14,494 bases of DNA from an uncultured Granulosicoccaceae bacterium (GTDB taxonomy: Bacteria; Pseudomonadota; Gammaproteobacteria; CALCKW01). The DNA is taken from positions 1 through 14,494 of the forward strand of contig CALDHJ010000440.1 in the NCBI GenBank assembly GCA_937941555.1, given 5' to 3'. Below the pieces are notes generated by a model. The model was not told where the DNA came from. It did no database searches and saw nothing but the letters and a program-made list of their open reading frames with translations. Shown here one piece after another: positions 1 to 6,718 of the stretch. Within the stretch, counting starts at the first letter, position 1. Each line of letters opens with the position of its first letter. The position numbers and the translations under genes were made by a program.

Positions 1-10
1 GGGGATCCCT

Positions 11-766
11 ATGCCTGACGCATTGATACAGATGCGTGAAATTTCCAAGCGATTCGGAGGTGTGACAGCACTTCAGAACGTTGATCTGGACGCCAACGCC
101 GGTGAGGTACTGGCCATTGTCGGTGACAACGGCGCCGGCAAATCCACGCTGATCAAGATCCTGACCGGGGTCTACCAACCTACCTCGGGGACTGTTCGCC
201 TCGGCGGCCAGGCGCAACACTTCGCGAGCCACGCCGACGCGATCAAGGTGGGCATAGACGCGGTGTATCAGACACTCGCGCTCGCCGATCACCTCGACCC
301 GCCAGCCAATCTTTTCCTTGGTAACGAACTCACTCGGCGCGTATGCGGCATTGATGTGCTCGACAACAAGCGCATGCGCGAAGAGACGGAACGCGTCCTC
401 ATGGATCGCCTGGGTGTCAGGCTCAAATCCCTGGATGCGCCAACCGAAAGCTTGTCCGGCGGACAGCGTCAGGCGGTTGCCATCGCCCGCGCGGTCTACC
501 ACGACGATCTTCGCGTGCTGGTCATGGACGAGCCCACGGCGGCACTCGGTCCGCAGGAGACTGCACGCACGCTCAAGCTGATCAAGACACTCAAGGCGCA
601 GGGCCTCGCCGTGATCCTGATCAGCCATTCACTCGATGATGTCTTTGAAGTCGCAGACCGCATTCACGTGCAACGCCGCGGTCAGTGCGTGGGCGTCGTC
701 AACACCGCAGACAGCAGTACCCAGGAGGTGCTCGGCATGATCGTTGGCGCCAAGGAGGACACCTGA
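11..766 (+). CDS. Sugar-type ABC importer, ATP-binding subunit (single domain)
   Basis: This 251-residue protein is the ATPase of a carbohydrate-type (CUT2) ABC importer and would act on the cytoplasmic face of the inner membrane. Seen: Walker A GDNGAGKST (38-46), Q-loop Q87, signature LSGGQRQ (148-154), Walker B ending in D173-E174, and switch histidine H206. It has one nucleotide-binding domain, like fructose FrcA, not two as in RbsA, XylG or LsrA, so the working dimer would be a homodimer. The ATG at 11 follows GGGGA after six bases; an internal Met at residue 8 is a possible alternative. Its stop overlaps the permease start by one base (TGATG), which implies translational coupling. The left edge of the window hides anything upstream, including the promoter. 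The class is secure; the substrate cannot be read from this subunit. Confidence 0.93.
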   Translation: MPDALIQMREISKRFGGVTALQNVDLDANAGEVLAIVGDNGAGKSTLIKILTGVYQPTSGTVRLGGQAQHFASHADAIKVGIDAVYQTLALADHLDPPANLFLGNELTRRVCGIDVLDNKRMREETERVLMDRLGVRLKSLDAPTESLSGGQRQAVAIARAVYHDDLRVLVMDEPTAALGPQETARTLKLIKTLKAQGLAVILISHSLDDVFEVADRIHVQRRGQCVGVVNTADSSTQEVLGMIVGAKEDT

Positions 767-1884
767 TGACAGATACAGCACCGACGACCACCTGGTCCGA
801 GCGTATCGAACCCTATATCGCCGTCATAGCACCGCTCGCCATGATCCTCGCCATTCTGGTGTTCATGGGGATCGCCGAACCGGCTCGCTACTTCCGCGCA
901 ACCAATCTCAATCTGATCCTGCTCGACGCAGCGCTCTACATGCCGATGGCGATGGCGATGACCTTCGTCATCACGCAGCGCGGTATCGACTTGTCCATCG
1001 GCTCCATCGCTGCGCTGTCGGGCATTCTGATGGCTTTTCTGATCAAGCAATACGGCTTCTCGGTCTACGTTGCCGTGCCGATTGCAATCCTGCTCGGCGC
1101 CGTCATGGGCCTGATCAACGGCCTGATCATTACACGCTTCAATGTGCCTGACCTGATCGGCACGCTGGCCATGGACCTCGTCTACCGGGGTTTCGCATTG
1201 GTACTCGCCAAGGGACTGGTGCTCGCGCGTTTCCCGGATTTCCTGACCGACATCGGGCGCGGGCAGATTCCGGGTTTCATTCCCATTCCGGTGATTATCG
1301 GCATAGCCACCATGATCGCGGGCTTTCTGCTGCTGCGCCGCACCCACTTCGGCCGCTACACGATCGCGATCGGTTCAAACCCGGAAGCCGCCGAGCTGAC
1401 CGGCATATCTGTCAATCGGCACAAGGTCTACGCCTACGTGCTGTGTGGCGCCTGCGCCGCACTTGGCGGTGTCATGTTGACCGGCAAATTGAACGCGATT
1501 CAGGCGACATCTGCACCCTACTTCAACCTGCACGTGATCGCGGCCGTCGTCGTCGGCGGCACCTCACTGTTTGGTGGCCGCGCCTCGATGATCGGCTCCT
1601 TCGCAGGGGTGTTGTTGCTCTCGATGATGATCAATGCGCTGGTTACGTTGCGTATCGAGTTCTTCTGGCAATCGGTCGCTTCGGGCGTCGTCATCGTCAG
1701 CTCAGTCGCGCTCTACGCCTGGATACAAAAGAAAGACCGAGATGGCACCGGCGGCTGGTTGGCCGCGCTCAAGACACCGGACGGTCAAACCCTGCTGCGC
1801 TTCAGTGCGGCATTACTCGGGCTATTGATTGCCCTGTTGGCCCTTGGCGGCCTCTTTGCCGGCAACCCCAATCCCAGCGGTTGA
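766..1884 (+). CDS. Sugar-type ABC importer, permease subunit (RbsC/FrcC family)
   Basis: This 372-residue inner-membrane permease of the BPD_transp_2 family (ribose, xylose, fructose and AI-2 type importers) has about ten hydrophobic segments. Family hallmarks seen are GIDLSIGS (73-80), a NPEAAELTGISV segment near 195-206, and VVVGGTSLFGG (251-261). The start is the ATG at 766, preceded by AAGGAGG at 752-758; the frame is open further upstream but that part overlaps the ATPase gene and lacks a comparable ribosome site. After the usual end of the transport core there is a charged linker (about 320-345) and one extra hydrophobic segment (about 346-366), which looks longer than typical relatives. 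It lies between its ATPase and binding protein in one operon. The family is certain; the substrate is inferred only from the binding protein. Confidence 0.93.
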   Translation: MTDTAPTTTWSERIEPYIAVIAPLAMILAILVFMGIAEPARYFRATNLNLILLDAALYMPMAMAMTFVITQRGIDLSIGSIAALSGILMAFLIKQYGFSVYVAVPIAILLGAVMGLINGLIITRFNVPDLIGTLAMDLVYRGFALVLAKGLVLARFPDFLTDIGRGQIPGFIPIPVIIGIATMIAGFLLLRRTHFGRYTIAIGSNPEAAELTGISVNRHKVYAYVLCGACAALGGVMLTGKLNAIQATSAPYFNLHVIAAVVVGGTSLFGGRASMIGSFAGVLLLSMMINALVTLRIEFFWQSVASGVVIVSSVALYAWIQKKDRDGTGGWLAALKTPDGQTLLRFSAALLGLLIALLALGGLFAGNPNPSG

Positions 1885-1886
1885 CC

Positions 1887-1918
1887 GGCACCTCGGTGCC
1901 ACTGGCTGTCACATGACA
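1887..1918 (+). promoter_or_regulatory. Small hairpins between permease and binding-protein genes
   Basis: Just after the permease stop, GGCAC (1887-1891) pairs with GTGCC (1896-1900) around a CTCG tetraloop. TGTCA (1907-1911) is followed by its complement TGACA (1914-1918). In importer operons such intercistronic stems often protect one part of the mRNA so that the binding protein is made in excess. That role is inference here; the stems are short and have no U-tract. Confidence 0.35.
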
Positions 1919-1953
1919 ACCTCGGCACCACCATGTATTGAGAGGAAAAACTT

Positions 1954-3087
1954 ATGAACAGACTGATTACCACTGCCCTCCTGGCAGGCGTCGCAACCAC
2001 CTCAATTGCCGCGACATCACTGCCACTGAAAGAAATGGACGGCATAGCCGACCGGGACTACTGGGTCCCGGGTGAGGTCAACGCAGACGGTAAGCTTGAG
2101 GCGATGCAAGCTGTCGTCGGCACCGATGCCGTCGCATTCACAGGCTCACAGGATCGACCTGTGCAGATTGCGTTGATCTATCCCTCGGCTGACACCTCGG
2201 ATTTTTGGGCTCGCAACTACCTCGCCCTGACCAAACGGCTCGATCAATTGGGCATCCAGTACGAGACGACCGAGTTCGCCAGCCGTCAGATAGAGCACTC
2301 GTTGCAGGCGACCTACGCCAACCAGGTGGAGCAGGACGCGGACCTCTACGACTACGTCATCTTTGGCCCGTCCGAACTCGCCATTCAGGCCGACAACATT
2401 TCCAAACTCGCTGGCAGCGACGGCTTCGCCACCTACATCTGGGCATTCCACACGCCGCTGAAATACCTTGAGAACCAACCGGACGCCTGGTTCGATTTCT
2501 CATCAGCGGCTGGCGCCCTGACCATGTGCGACTACATGATCGGCCGTCTTGGCGAAGGTGTCACCATGGCGATGAACCGAGGCATTCCCGGCATCACCGA
2601 CAACCAGCGCTCGGGCGATTTCAAAGCCTGCGTTGAAGAGAAAGCCGGATGGGAAACGGCATACGAACACTACGGGGAGTACCAACGTGAGGGAGGCTTT
2701 GAAGGCACCTCACTGATCATGCAGGCCTACCCCGAAGCCACCATCATCCACAATGCAAACACGGCCATGGCAATGGGTTCCGTGGAAGCACAAGTGGCGA
2801 TGGGCAAAGAGAAAGACATTTTCTCGACGGGCTGGGGCGGCACGGGCCTGGAGCTTGAAGCTATCCGCAAGGGCGAGTTGGACGCCACCCCGATGCGCAT
2901 GGGCGACGACGTGGGTGCGGCAACTGCCGAAGCCATCAAAGCCGATCTGGAAGGGCGCGCAGACGAATTGCCGTTCGTGTTTCTCGGCCGCATCACGGTG
3001 GCACACGACCAGATGAGCCTCGAGGAAATCGACGCACTCGAACAGGAAGCGTTTCGCTTCTCCGGTGTCGGGGCGCTCGAGCGCTGA
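1954..3087 (+). CDS. LuxP-like periplasmic substrate-binding protein of the ABC importer
   Basis: This 377-residue secreted binding protein is in the ribose/AI-2 family (Peripla_BP_4). A signal peptide covers about residues 1-20 (cleavage near SIAA). Start ATG 1954 follows GAGAGGAAAA. Two stretches align closely with my recall of Vibrio LuxP: residues 72-100 (IALIYPSADTSDFWARN and onward) and 291-319 (GWGG through MRMGDD). LuxP ligand residues S79, W82, R215, T266, W289 and R310 appear here as S82, W85, R219, T270, W294 and R315; Q77 is D80 and N159 is A164. LuxP normally signals through LuxQ, but no LuxQ-like gene is visible and this gene ends a transporter operon. It therefore probably feeds the permease with AI-2 or, equally possibly, another furanose or polyol. 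LuxP-type annotation of plain sugar binders is common, so ligand identity is open. Confidence 0.85.
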   Translation: MNRLITTALLAGVATTSIAATSLPLKEMDGIADRDYWVPGEVNADGKLEAMQAVVGTDAVAFTGSQDRPVQIALIYPSADTSDFWARNYLALTKRLDQLGIQYETTEFASRQIEHSLQATYANQVEQDADLYDYVIFGPSELAIQADNISKLAGSDGFATYIWAFHTPLKYLENQPDAWFDFSSAAGALTMCDYMIGRLGEGVTMAMNRGIPGITDNQRSGDFKACVEEKAGWETAYEHYGEYQREGGFEGTSLIMQAYPEATIIHNANTAMAMGSVEAQVAMGKEKDIFSTGWGGTGLELEAIRKGELDATPMRMGDDVGAATAEAIKADLEGRADELPFVFLGRITVAHDQMSLEEIDALEQEAFRFSGVGALER

Positions 3088-3100
3088 GGCAACGTACCAC

Positions 3101-3138
3101 CCCTTCGCTCGCCGCCAAACACGGCGGCGGGTGAAGGG
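3101..3138. terminator. Long hairpin between convergent operons
   Basis: Arms 3101-3116 and 3123-3138 pair over 16 positions (14 Watson-Crick, two G-U wobbles when read as plus-strand RNA), with loop AAACAC. It lies 13 bases after the binding-protein stop and just before the 3' end of the convergent TetR gene. There is no U-tract on either side, so it may terminate weakly or mainly protect mRNA 3' ends. Confidence 0.6.
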
Positions 3139-3152
3139 TCTCGACGCAACAG

Positions 3153-3758
3153 TCAGCGAAGCCCGGTCCAGTAGCGCGTTACCAGGGTTCTGATAGCGTC
3201 CTCCCGCGCCGCTTTGCTCTGACTGATCGGGGCGAGATAGTCGTTGTTGAGCAAGTGTGAAAACCCGTGGATAAGCGACCAGATGGCGAGCACATCGGTG
3301 CGGGCATCGCAGTCTTCCACCGCGTCTTCGCCCGTCACCGCCTTCACCAGTTCAACCAGGTGATTGAAGGCTGTATCACCGGCCGCCTGAAAATCGGGAT
3401 GGCAACGATCCGGTTTTGATGACGCAAAAATGAGTTGAAACAACGCGGTGTTGGATTTGGCAAACGCCGCATAGCCGACCGTAGCCGCCACCAACTGATC
3501 CAACGGGTCGGGCCCCGCACGGGCCTCATGACGCTGCTGTGTTGCGAGAAATCGACGCCAACCGACAACGGCCAAGGCCGTGAGCAACCCGGTTGCGTCG
3601 CCAAAGTGGTGGGCCGGTGCCGCGTGGCTCACGCCCGCCGCGCGCGCCACCCCGCGAAGCGAAAAGCGTTCGACGCCGTTTGCGTTGAGCTCCTGCTCGG
3701 CAGCTTTGAGCAGCGCCGCGCGCAAATCGCCGTGGTGATAGGTACCAGTCTGTCGCAT
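3153..3758 (-). CDS. TetR/AcrR-family transcriptional repressor
   Basis: This 201-residue TetR-family regulator has an N-terminal helix-turn-helix spanning about residues 12-58. It begins with the YHHGDLR motif common to TetR proteins with a WHG-type C-terminal domain, followed by FSLRGVARAAGVS and HHFGD. The C-terminal half (about 85-201) is the ligand and dimer domain and has no metal or enzyme motif. The gene is divergent from the ABA4-like operon at 3878, with a 119-bp shared control region holding two related palindromes. The simplest reading is that it represses both itself and that operon until an unknown ligand binds. The start ATG at 3758 has only a weak GAGG-like site upstream. Family is secure; inducer unknown. 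Confidence 0.92.
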   Translation of the reverse strand: MRQTGTYHHGDLRAALLKAAEQELNANGVERFSLRGVARAAGVSHAAPAHHFGDATGLLTALAVVGWRRFLATQQRHEARAGPDPLDQLVAATVGYAAFAKSNTALFQLIFASSKPDRCHPDFQAAGDTAFNHLVELVKAVTGEDAVEDCDARTDVLAIWSLIHGFSHLLNNDYLAPISQSKAAREDAIRTLVTRYWTGLR

Positions 3759-3782
3759 GTCGAACGGGGCCTCGGATATTCC

Positions 3783-3811
3783 AATATGCCGACAGATCTT
3801 GACACTGTCAA
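3783..3811 (-). promoter_or_regulatory. Predicted promoter of the TetR gene
   Basis: On the minus strand, a perfect TTGACA (-35; plus-strand 3806-3811) is followed after 17 bp by CATATT (-10; 3783-3788, four of six matches). Transcription would start near 3776, giving an 18-base leader. The -35 lies inside the left palindrome, as expected for autorepression. Confidence 0.5.
3799..3811. promoter_or_regulatory. Operator-like palindrome O1 (TetR control region)
   Basis: TTGACA-C-TGTCAA is a perfect 13-bp palindrome. Its pattern TTKACA-S-TGTMAA is shared with the second palindrome at 3837-3855. The centres (3805 and 3846) are 41 bp apart, close to four helical turns, so two repressor dimers could sit on the same DNA face. 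That it binds the adjacent TetR protein is inferred. Confidence 0.72.
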
Positions 3812-3812
3812 A

Positions 3813-3841
3813 TTGGCTGCTAATCTGTCAGCACTTATCTT
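3813..3841 (+). promoter_or_regulatory. Possible promoter of the ABA4-like operon
   Basis: TTGGCT (3813-3818) and TATCTT (3836-3841), 17 bp apart, each match four of six consensus bases. The -10 runs into the second palindrome, so a bound repressor would block polymerase. TTGACA at 3799 with TAATCT at 3821 is a weaker alternative. Confidence 0.38.
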
Positions 3842-3855
3842 TACAGTGTAAAGAT
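3837..3855. promoter_or_regulatory. Operator-like palindrome O2 (TetR control region)
   Basis: ATCTTTACA-G-TGTAAAGAT is a perfect 19-bp palindrome with nine-base arms, 22 bp upstream of the ABA4-like start codon. Its core TTTACA-G-TGTAAA matches the left palindrome in all but two symmetric bases and the centre. It would overlap the -10 or transcription start of the downstream operon. Confidence 0.75.
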
Positions 3856-3877
3856 TAAATCCCACTGGAGTGATGTG

Positions 3878-4336
3878 ATGGGCACCCTCTCACCCGACAG
3901 CCTTTTCAATCTCGCCAATCCGGCTGCGTTGTCGGGCTGGATATTCCTGATCGTGTGGTTGTTTCTGCCACCTGCTCGACAACGGCAGACCCGCTGGGTT
4001 GGACTGGTTGTGCCGTTGCTTCTCAGCTGCCTCTACACCGCCGTGATGCTCACCTATTTTGCTGACAGTGAGGGCGGTTTTGACTCCCTGGATAACGTCA
4101 TGTTGCTGTTCACCCAGCCGGGGACCGTCCTGGCCGGGTGGGTGCACTACCTGGCATTCGATCTGTTTGTCGGTTGGTGCATTGCACTCGATGCGACCCA
4201 CCGGCGTATCAGCCGATGGGTCGTGGTCCCATGCTTCGGGTTCACCTTCATGCTCGGGCCCATGGGGTTGCTGCTCTACGCCGCAACGCGCGCGGCCTAC
4301 AGCATGCGAATCGATACACAGGGAGACGCAGCATGA
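3878..4336 (+). CDS. ABA4-like (DUF4281) integral membrane protein
   Basis: This 152-residue inner-membrane protein has about four transmembrane helices (near 19-32, 41-60, 82-102 and 113-135). It matches the ABA4-like/DUF4281 family, named after the plant protein needed for neoxanthin synthesis, through GWVHYLAFDLFVG (87-99) and FMLGPMGLLLY (124-134). The bacterial function is not established. I chose the ATG at 3878 because GGAG (3867-3870) lies seven bases upstream; a GTG immediately before it is less likely. It is first in a two-gene operon, overlapping the next gene by four bases (ATGA), and is controlled from the TetR region. Length is normal for the family. Confidence 0.82.
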   Translation: MGTLSPDSLFNLANPAALSGWIFLIVWLFLPPARQRQTRWVGLVVPLLLSCLYTAVMLTYFADSEGGFDSLDNVMLLFTQPGTVLAGWVHYLAFDLFVGWCIALDATHRRISRWVVVPCFGFTFMLGPMGLLLYAATRAAYSMRIDTQGDAA

Positions 4337-5205
4337 GTGGGGACCATGGCGTACTCACGAGCAGCCCAGCTCGCCACAAGCCGTGGTTGTTGCTCCGCAC
4401 CGGGCACCCGGTGCTCTCTGGGTACACGGCCGCGTTGCTGGTGCTGCTGCCCGCGTTGTTGATCGCCTTCAGCATCGACGAGCGAACGCTACTGGAGAGA
4501 AACATCTGGCTCAAACCGATCAAGTTCGACCTCGCGATCGCGTTCTACCTGATCACCTTGTCGCTCTATGCTCACCTGCTACCGCCCTCGTGGCGAAACA
4601 GCCCACGCTTCAATCGCTACGTGGCTTTTGTCTGCGTCACGGTGATCATCGAGATGGCCTGGCTTATCTACGCCGCGGCCATCGGCGAGGTGTCCCATTT
4701 CAACCAGAGTCACCCCGTCCTGGCACCGGTGTACTTCATCATGGGCCTACTGGCCATTCTGCTGACGTCGCTTTCCGCTGTCATCGGCGTGGGCGTGTTG
4801 CGGCACCACGAGCACAGCGCGAACCCCTTGATCCGGTACGCCGTGGGCTACAGCTTGCTGGTCACCGCCGTTCTGACGGTGCTCACGGCAGGCTACCTCT
4901 CAAGCGCCCCGGCACAGTCGCATGCCGTCTTGACGGCGGGACTAAGCACGCTCGACCGCCAATCGACCATTCCACTGTTCGGGTGGCTCCGAGCTGCCGG
5001 CGATTTGCGCGTAGCCCATTTCTTTGCGATGCACGCCCTGCACGCCGTGCCGCTGGCGGCGGTGATAGGGGTTCTGGCGCTTCCAAGGGCATGGACAACG
5101 CGCGTGCCGTTCGCGCGCGTTGCCGCCATCGGGCTGTGCACCGTCTATACCGCCTTCGTGGTGTTCGTCTTCACCCAGGCACTGGGTGGCAAACCGTTTC
5201 TCTGA
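4333..5205 (+). CDS. Conserved multi-pass membrane protein, function unknown
   Basis: This 290-residue protein has about seven hydrophobic helices (near 30-47, 62-82, 95-117, 125-155, 165-187, 230-250 and 258-281). I cannot name it. Likely conserved signatures are NIWLKPIKF (57-65), PLFGW (214-218) and GDLRVAHFFAMHALHAVP (223-240), which puts charged residues and several histidines at a membrane face and might mark a cofactor or metal site. I recall similar unnamed proteins with the KPIKF and DLRVAHF patterns. The start overlaps the ABA4-like stop (ATGA at 4333-4336), with GGGAGA at 4321-4326, so the two are translationally coupled and probably work together. It is too different from the ABA4-like protein to be a simple duplicate. 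Confidence 0.82.
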   Translation: MSGDHGVLTSSPARHKPWLLLRTGHPVLSGYTAALLVLLPALLIAFSIDERTLLERNIWLKPIKFDLAIAFYLITLSLYAHLLPPSWRNSPRFNRYVAFVCVTVIIEMAWLIYAAAIGEVSHFNQSHPVLAPVYFIMGLLAILLTSLSAVIGVGVLRHHEHSANPLIRYAVGYSLLVTAVLTVLTAGYLSSAPAQSHAVLTAGLSTLDRQSTIPLFGWLRAAGDLRVAHFFAMHALHAVPLAAVIGVLALPRAWTTRVPFARVAAIGLCTVYTAFVVFVFTQALGGKPFL

Positions 5206-5218
5206 CACTGCCGCATCC

Positions 5219-5268
5219 GATCGCACCGACAGATACGGCGCAGTACAGCGAATCAGTGCGGTGCGATC
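5219..5268. terminator. Stem-loop at convergent junction
   Basis: GATCGCACCG (5219-5228) pairs perfectly with CGGTGCGATC (5259-5268) across a 30-base spacer. It spans the 47-bp gap between the membrane protein and the deiminase-family gene and reaches into the last codons of the latter. No U-tract follows, so it is a weak terminator candidate or mRNA-end stabiliser. Confidence 0.35.
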
Positions 5269-6359
5269 TGCTGCTGTGTGGCGCAATGGATACTGCCCCC
5301 ACCCGAGGCAATGCCGTCAATCGAGAGCTGCTCGACCACACGCTCGGGGTACAACCGCTGCAACAGAGAGCGGGCCGCTGAGTCTGCGCGGCGATCGCCA
5401 AAACGCTGCGCAATGACAGCGCCATTGCACAGGTAATAGCCAACGTACCCCGCCGCGAATTCGGCGACACCGAATCGCTCGTTCACCGAATCAGGCGTGT
5501 CGACAACGTGTAGGGTGAGCGGCCTGTTCCGGGCATCTCGACTGCGATTGAGGAGTGCAATGTTGTCGCGTGTCACCGCATAATCCGGGGATCTCTCATA
5601 GGTGTCACGGCTTGCAATGACTTCACCCGGCCGCACGAAACGCGCATAGAAATCGGTGTGGCCATCGGTAATGTCCTGACCGGCGACGCCATCGAGCCAA
5701 ATGATCTTCTCCAGACCGAGCAGCCGTTTCAGCTCGCTCTCCACCGCCGCTTGCGAGCGACCGGGGTTTCGGTTGTCGTTGAGGATGCAGCTGCGCGTCA
5801 TGATGGCGGTGCCGTCACCATCCACTTCGAAACAGCCGCCCTCGAGAACCAGGTCCGTCGTGACCCGGGGCACACCGGCCCGATCTGATACAAACGCCGC
5901 GACCTGCGCGTCGCGCGCATGGGCCTGTTTACGGCCCCAGCCGTTGAAATTGAAATCCACTGCCGCCGTGACGCCGCGGCGGTTGCGCACAAAGGTTGGT
6001 CCTGTATCGCGCAACCAGAGGTCATCGGTATCAAATTCGATGAATTCAATCGGATACCGACTGCGCCCGACCGGTATCAACTGTCGCGCCTGCGCCCTGT
6101 CGGCGGCGCTGACCAGAACCGTCACAGGCTCATAGCCTGCGATAGTCGTCGCGATCAGAGCGAGATCGCATTTGACCGCAGGCACCTGCCGCCGCGACCA
6201 GATATCCTCCCGGGCCACAAACGCCATCCAGGTTCGGCTATGTGGCTCGGATTCTTCCGGCATGCGGTAACGTGCGGACGCCGCGAGCCCTGTCTTGGGC
6301 AACACGGATGCACCACCAAGCAGAACGGACGCCCTTTTTATCATGCCCCGCCTGTTCAC
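5253..6359 (-). CDS. Agmatine deiminase-family protein with twin-arginine signal
   Basis: This 368-residue member of the agmatine deiminase / bacterial peptidyl-arginine deiminase family (PF04371) hydrolyses a guanidine group to urea-type product and ammonia. Seen: DLWLRDTGP (113-121), LEGGCFEVDGDG (172-183), DGHTD with likely catalytic H234, and GGGSIHC ending in likely nucleophile C359. The frame is open upstream to 6485, but the GTG at 6359 is the better start: AGGGAG (6368-6373) lies eight bases upstream and the protein then opens with RRGMIK (3-8), a Tat-type motif, a hydrophobic stretch and an AASA cleavage-like site near residue 29. It would thus be exported folded. Cytosolic agmatine deiminases lack such a signal, so the substrate may be an extracytoplasmic guanidino compound or peptide arginine. 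No polyamine genes are adjacent. Confidence 0.85.
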   Translation of the reverse strand: MNRRGMIKRASVLLGGASVLPKTGLAASARYRMPEESEPHSRTWMAFVAREDIWSRRQVPAVKCDLALIATTIAGYEPVTVLVSAADRAQARQLIPVGRSRYPIEFIEFDTDDLWLRDTGPTFVRNRRGVTAAVDFNFNGWGRKQAHARDAQVAAFVSDRAGVPRVTTDLVLEGGCFEVDGDGTAIMTRSCILNDNRNPGRSQAAVESELKRLLGLEKIIWLDGVAGQDITDGHTDFYARFVRPGEVIASRDTYERSPDYAVTRDNIALLNRSRDARNRPLTLHVVDTPDSVNERFGVAEFAAGYVGYYLCNGAVIAQRFGDRRADSAARSLLQRLYPERVVEQLSIDGIASGGGSIHCATQQQIAPH

Positions 6360-6718
6360 ACGCGCGACTCCCTGCCTGCCATGGCCGACCTTCGTGAGGT
6401 CACAAGGCCAAGCATGCCACCGATTGAAATACCCCGTACAGTATCGCGCACGCCTGAGGCAGGTGACGTTTGTAGGCTCAATCACGCTATCAACACAACC
6501 ACTGCCGCGTTACACGATGTAGCGCAGAGGGCTGCACGCATCGGCAGCACCCGACCCGGTGGCTGCCGTCGAGCCGTTTGCACGGCCCTGGGGCTACAGA
6601 CACTGACCACACCGTTTATACTGAGTCGTTCCCGCAGCCAGCGCCCGCATTCCGCTTGACGCCTGAACCAAACGGCCAAGGGCCAAACCACGCGTCGGCA
6701 CACCATGAGACACGCACC
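6360..6718. other. Divergent intergenic region (deiminase / FKBP)
   Basis: No gene is supported in this 359-bp gap. It holds the deiminase ribosome site, a GC-rich stem CGGCAGC (6542-6548) with GCTGCCG (6562-6568) extended inside by ACC/GGT, and a -10-like TATACT at 6617-6622 for the FKBP gene without a good -35. Frames entering from either side read as unsupported N-terminal extensions. Confidence 0.6.
6617..6622 (+). promoter_or_regulatory. Possible -10 element for the FKBP gene
   Basis: TATACT matches five of six -10 bases. The hexamers 16-17 bp upstream (TACAGA/CTACAG) are poor -35 matches, so it would need an activator or another sigma factor. It would give a leader of about 90 bases. 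Confidence 0.3.

Noticed and set aside
1..3087. A complete Lsr-type AI-2 operon (lsrK, lsrR, lsrF, lsrG) or a LuxQ sensor kinase.
   Set aside because: None of these genes is in the window; only the ATPase, permease and binding protein are visible, and the left edge cuts the locus.
4059..5381. Plus-strand 440-codon frame overlapping both ABA4-like and seven-helix genes.
   Set aside because: Arg/Pro/His-rich product without domains; the two membrane proteins in the other frames have coherent helices and coupling.
6360..6485. N-terminal extension of the deiminase-family protein to an ATG at 6485.
   Set aside because: It would bury the Tat-like signal and ignores the ribosome site at 6368-6373.
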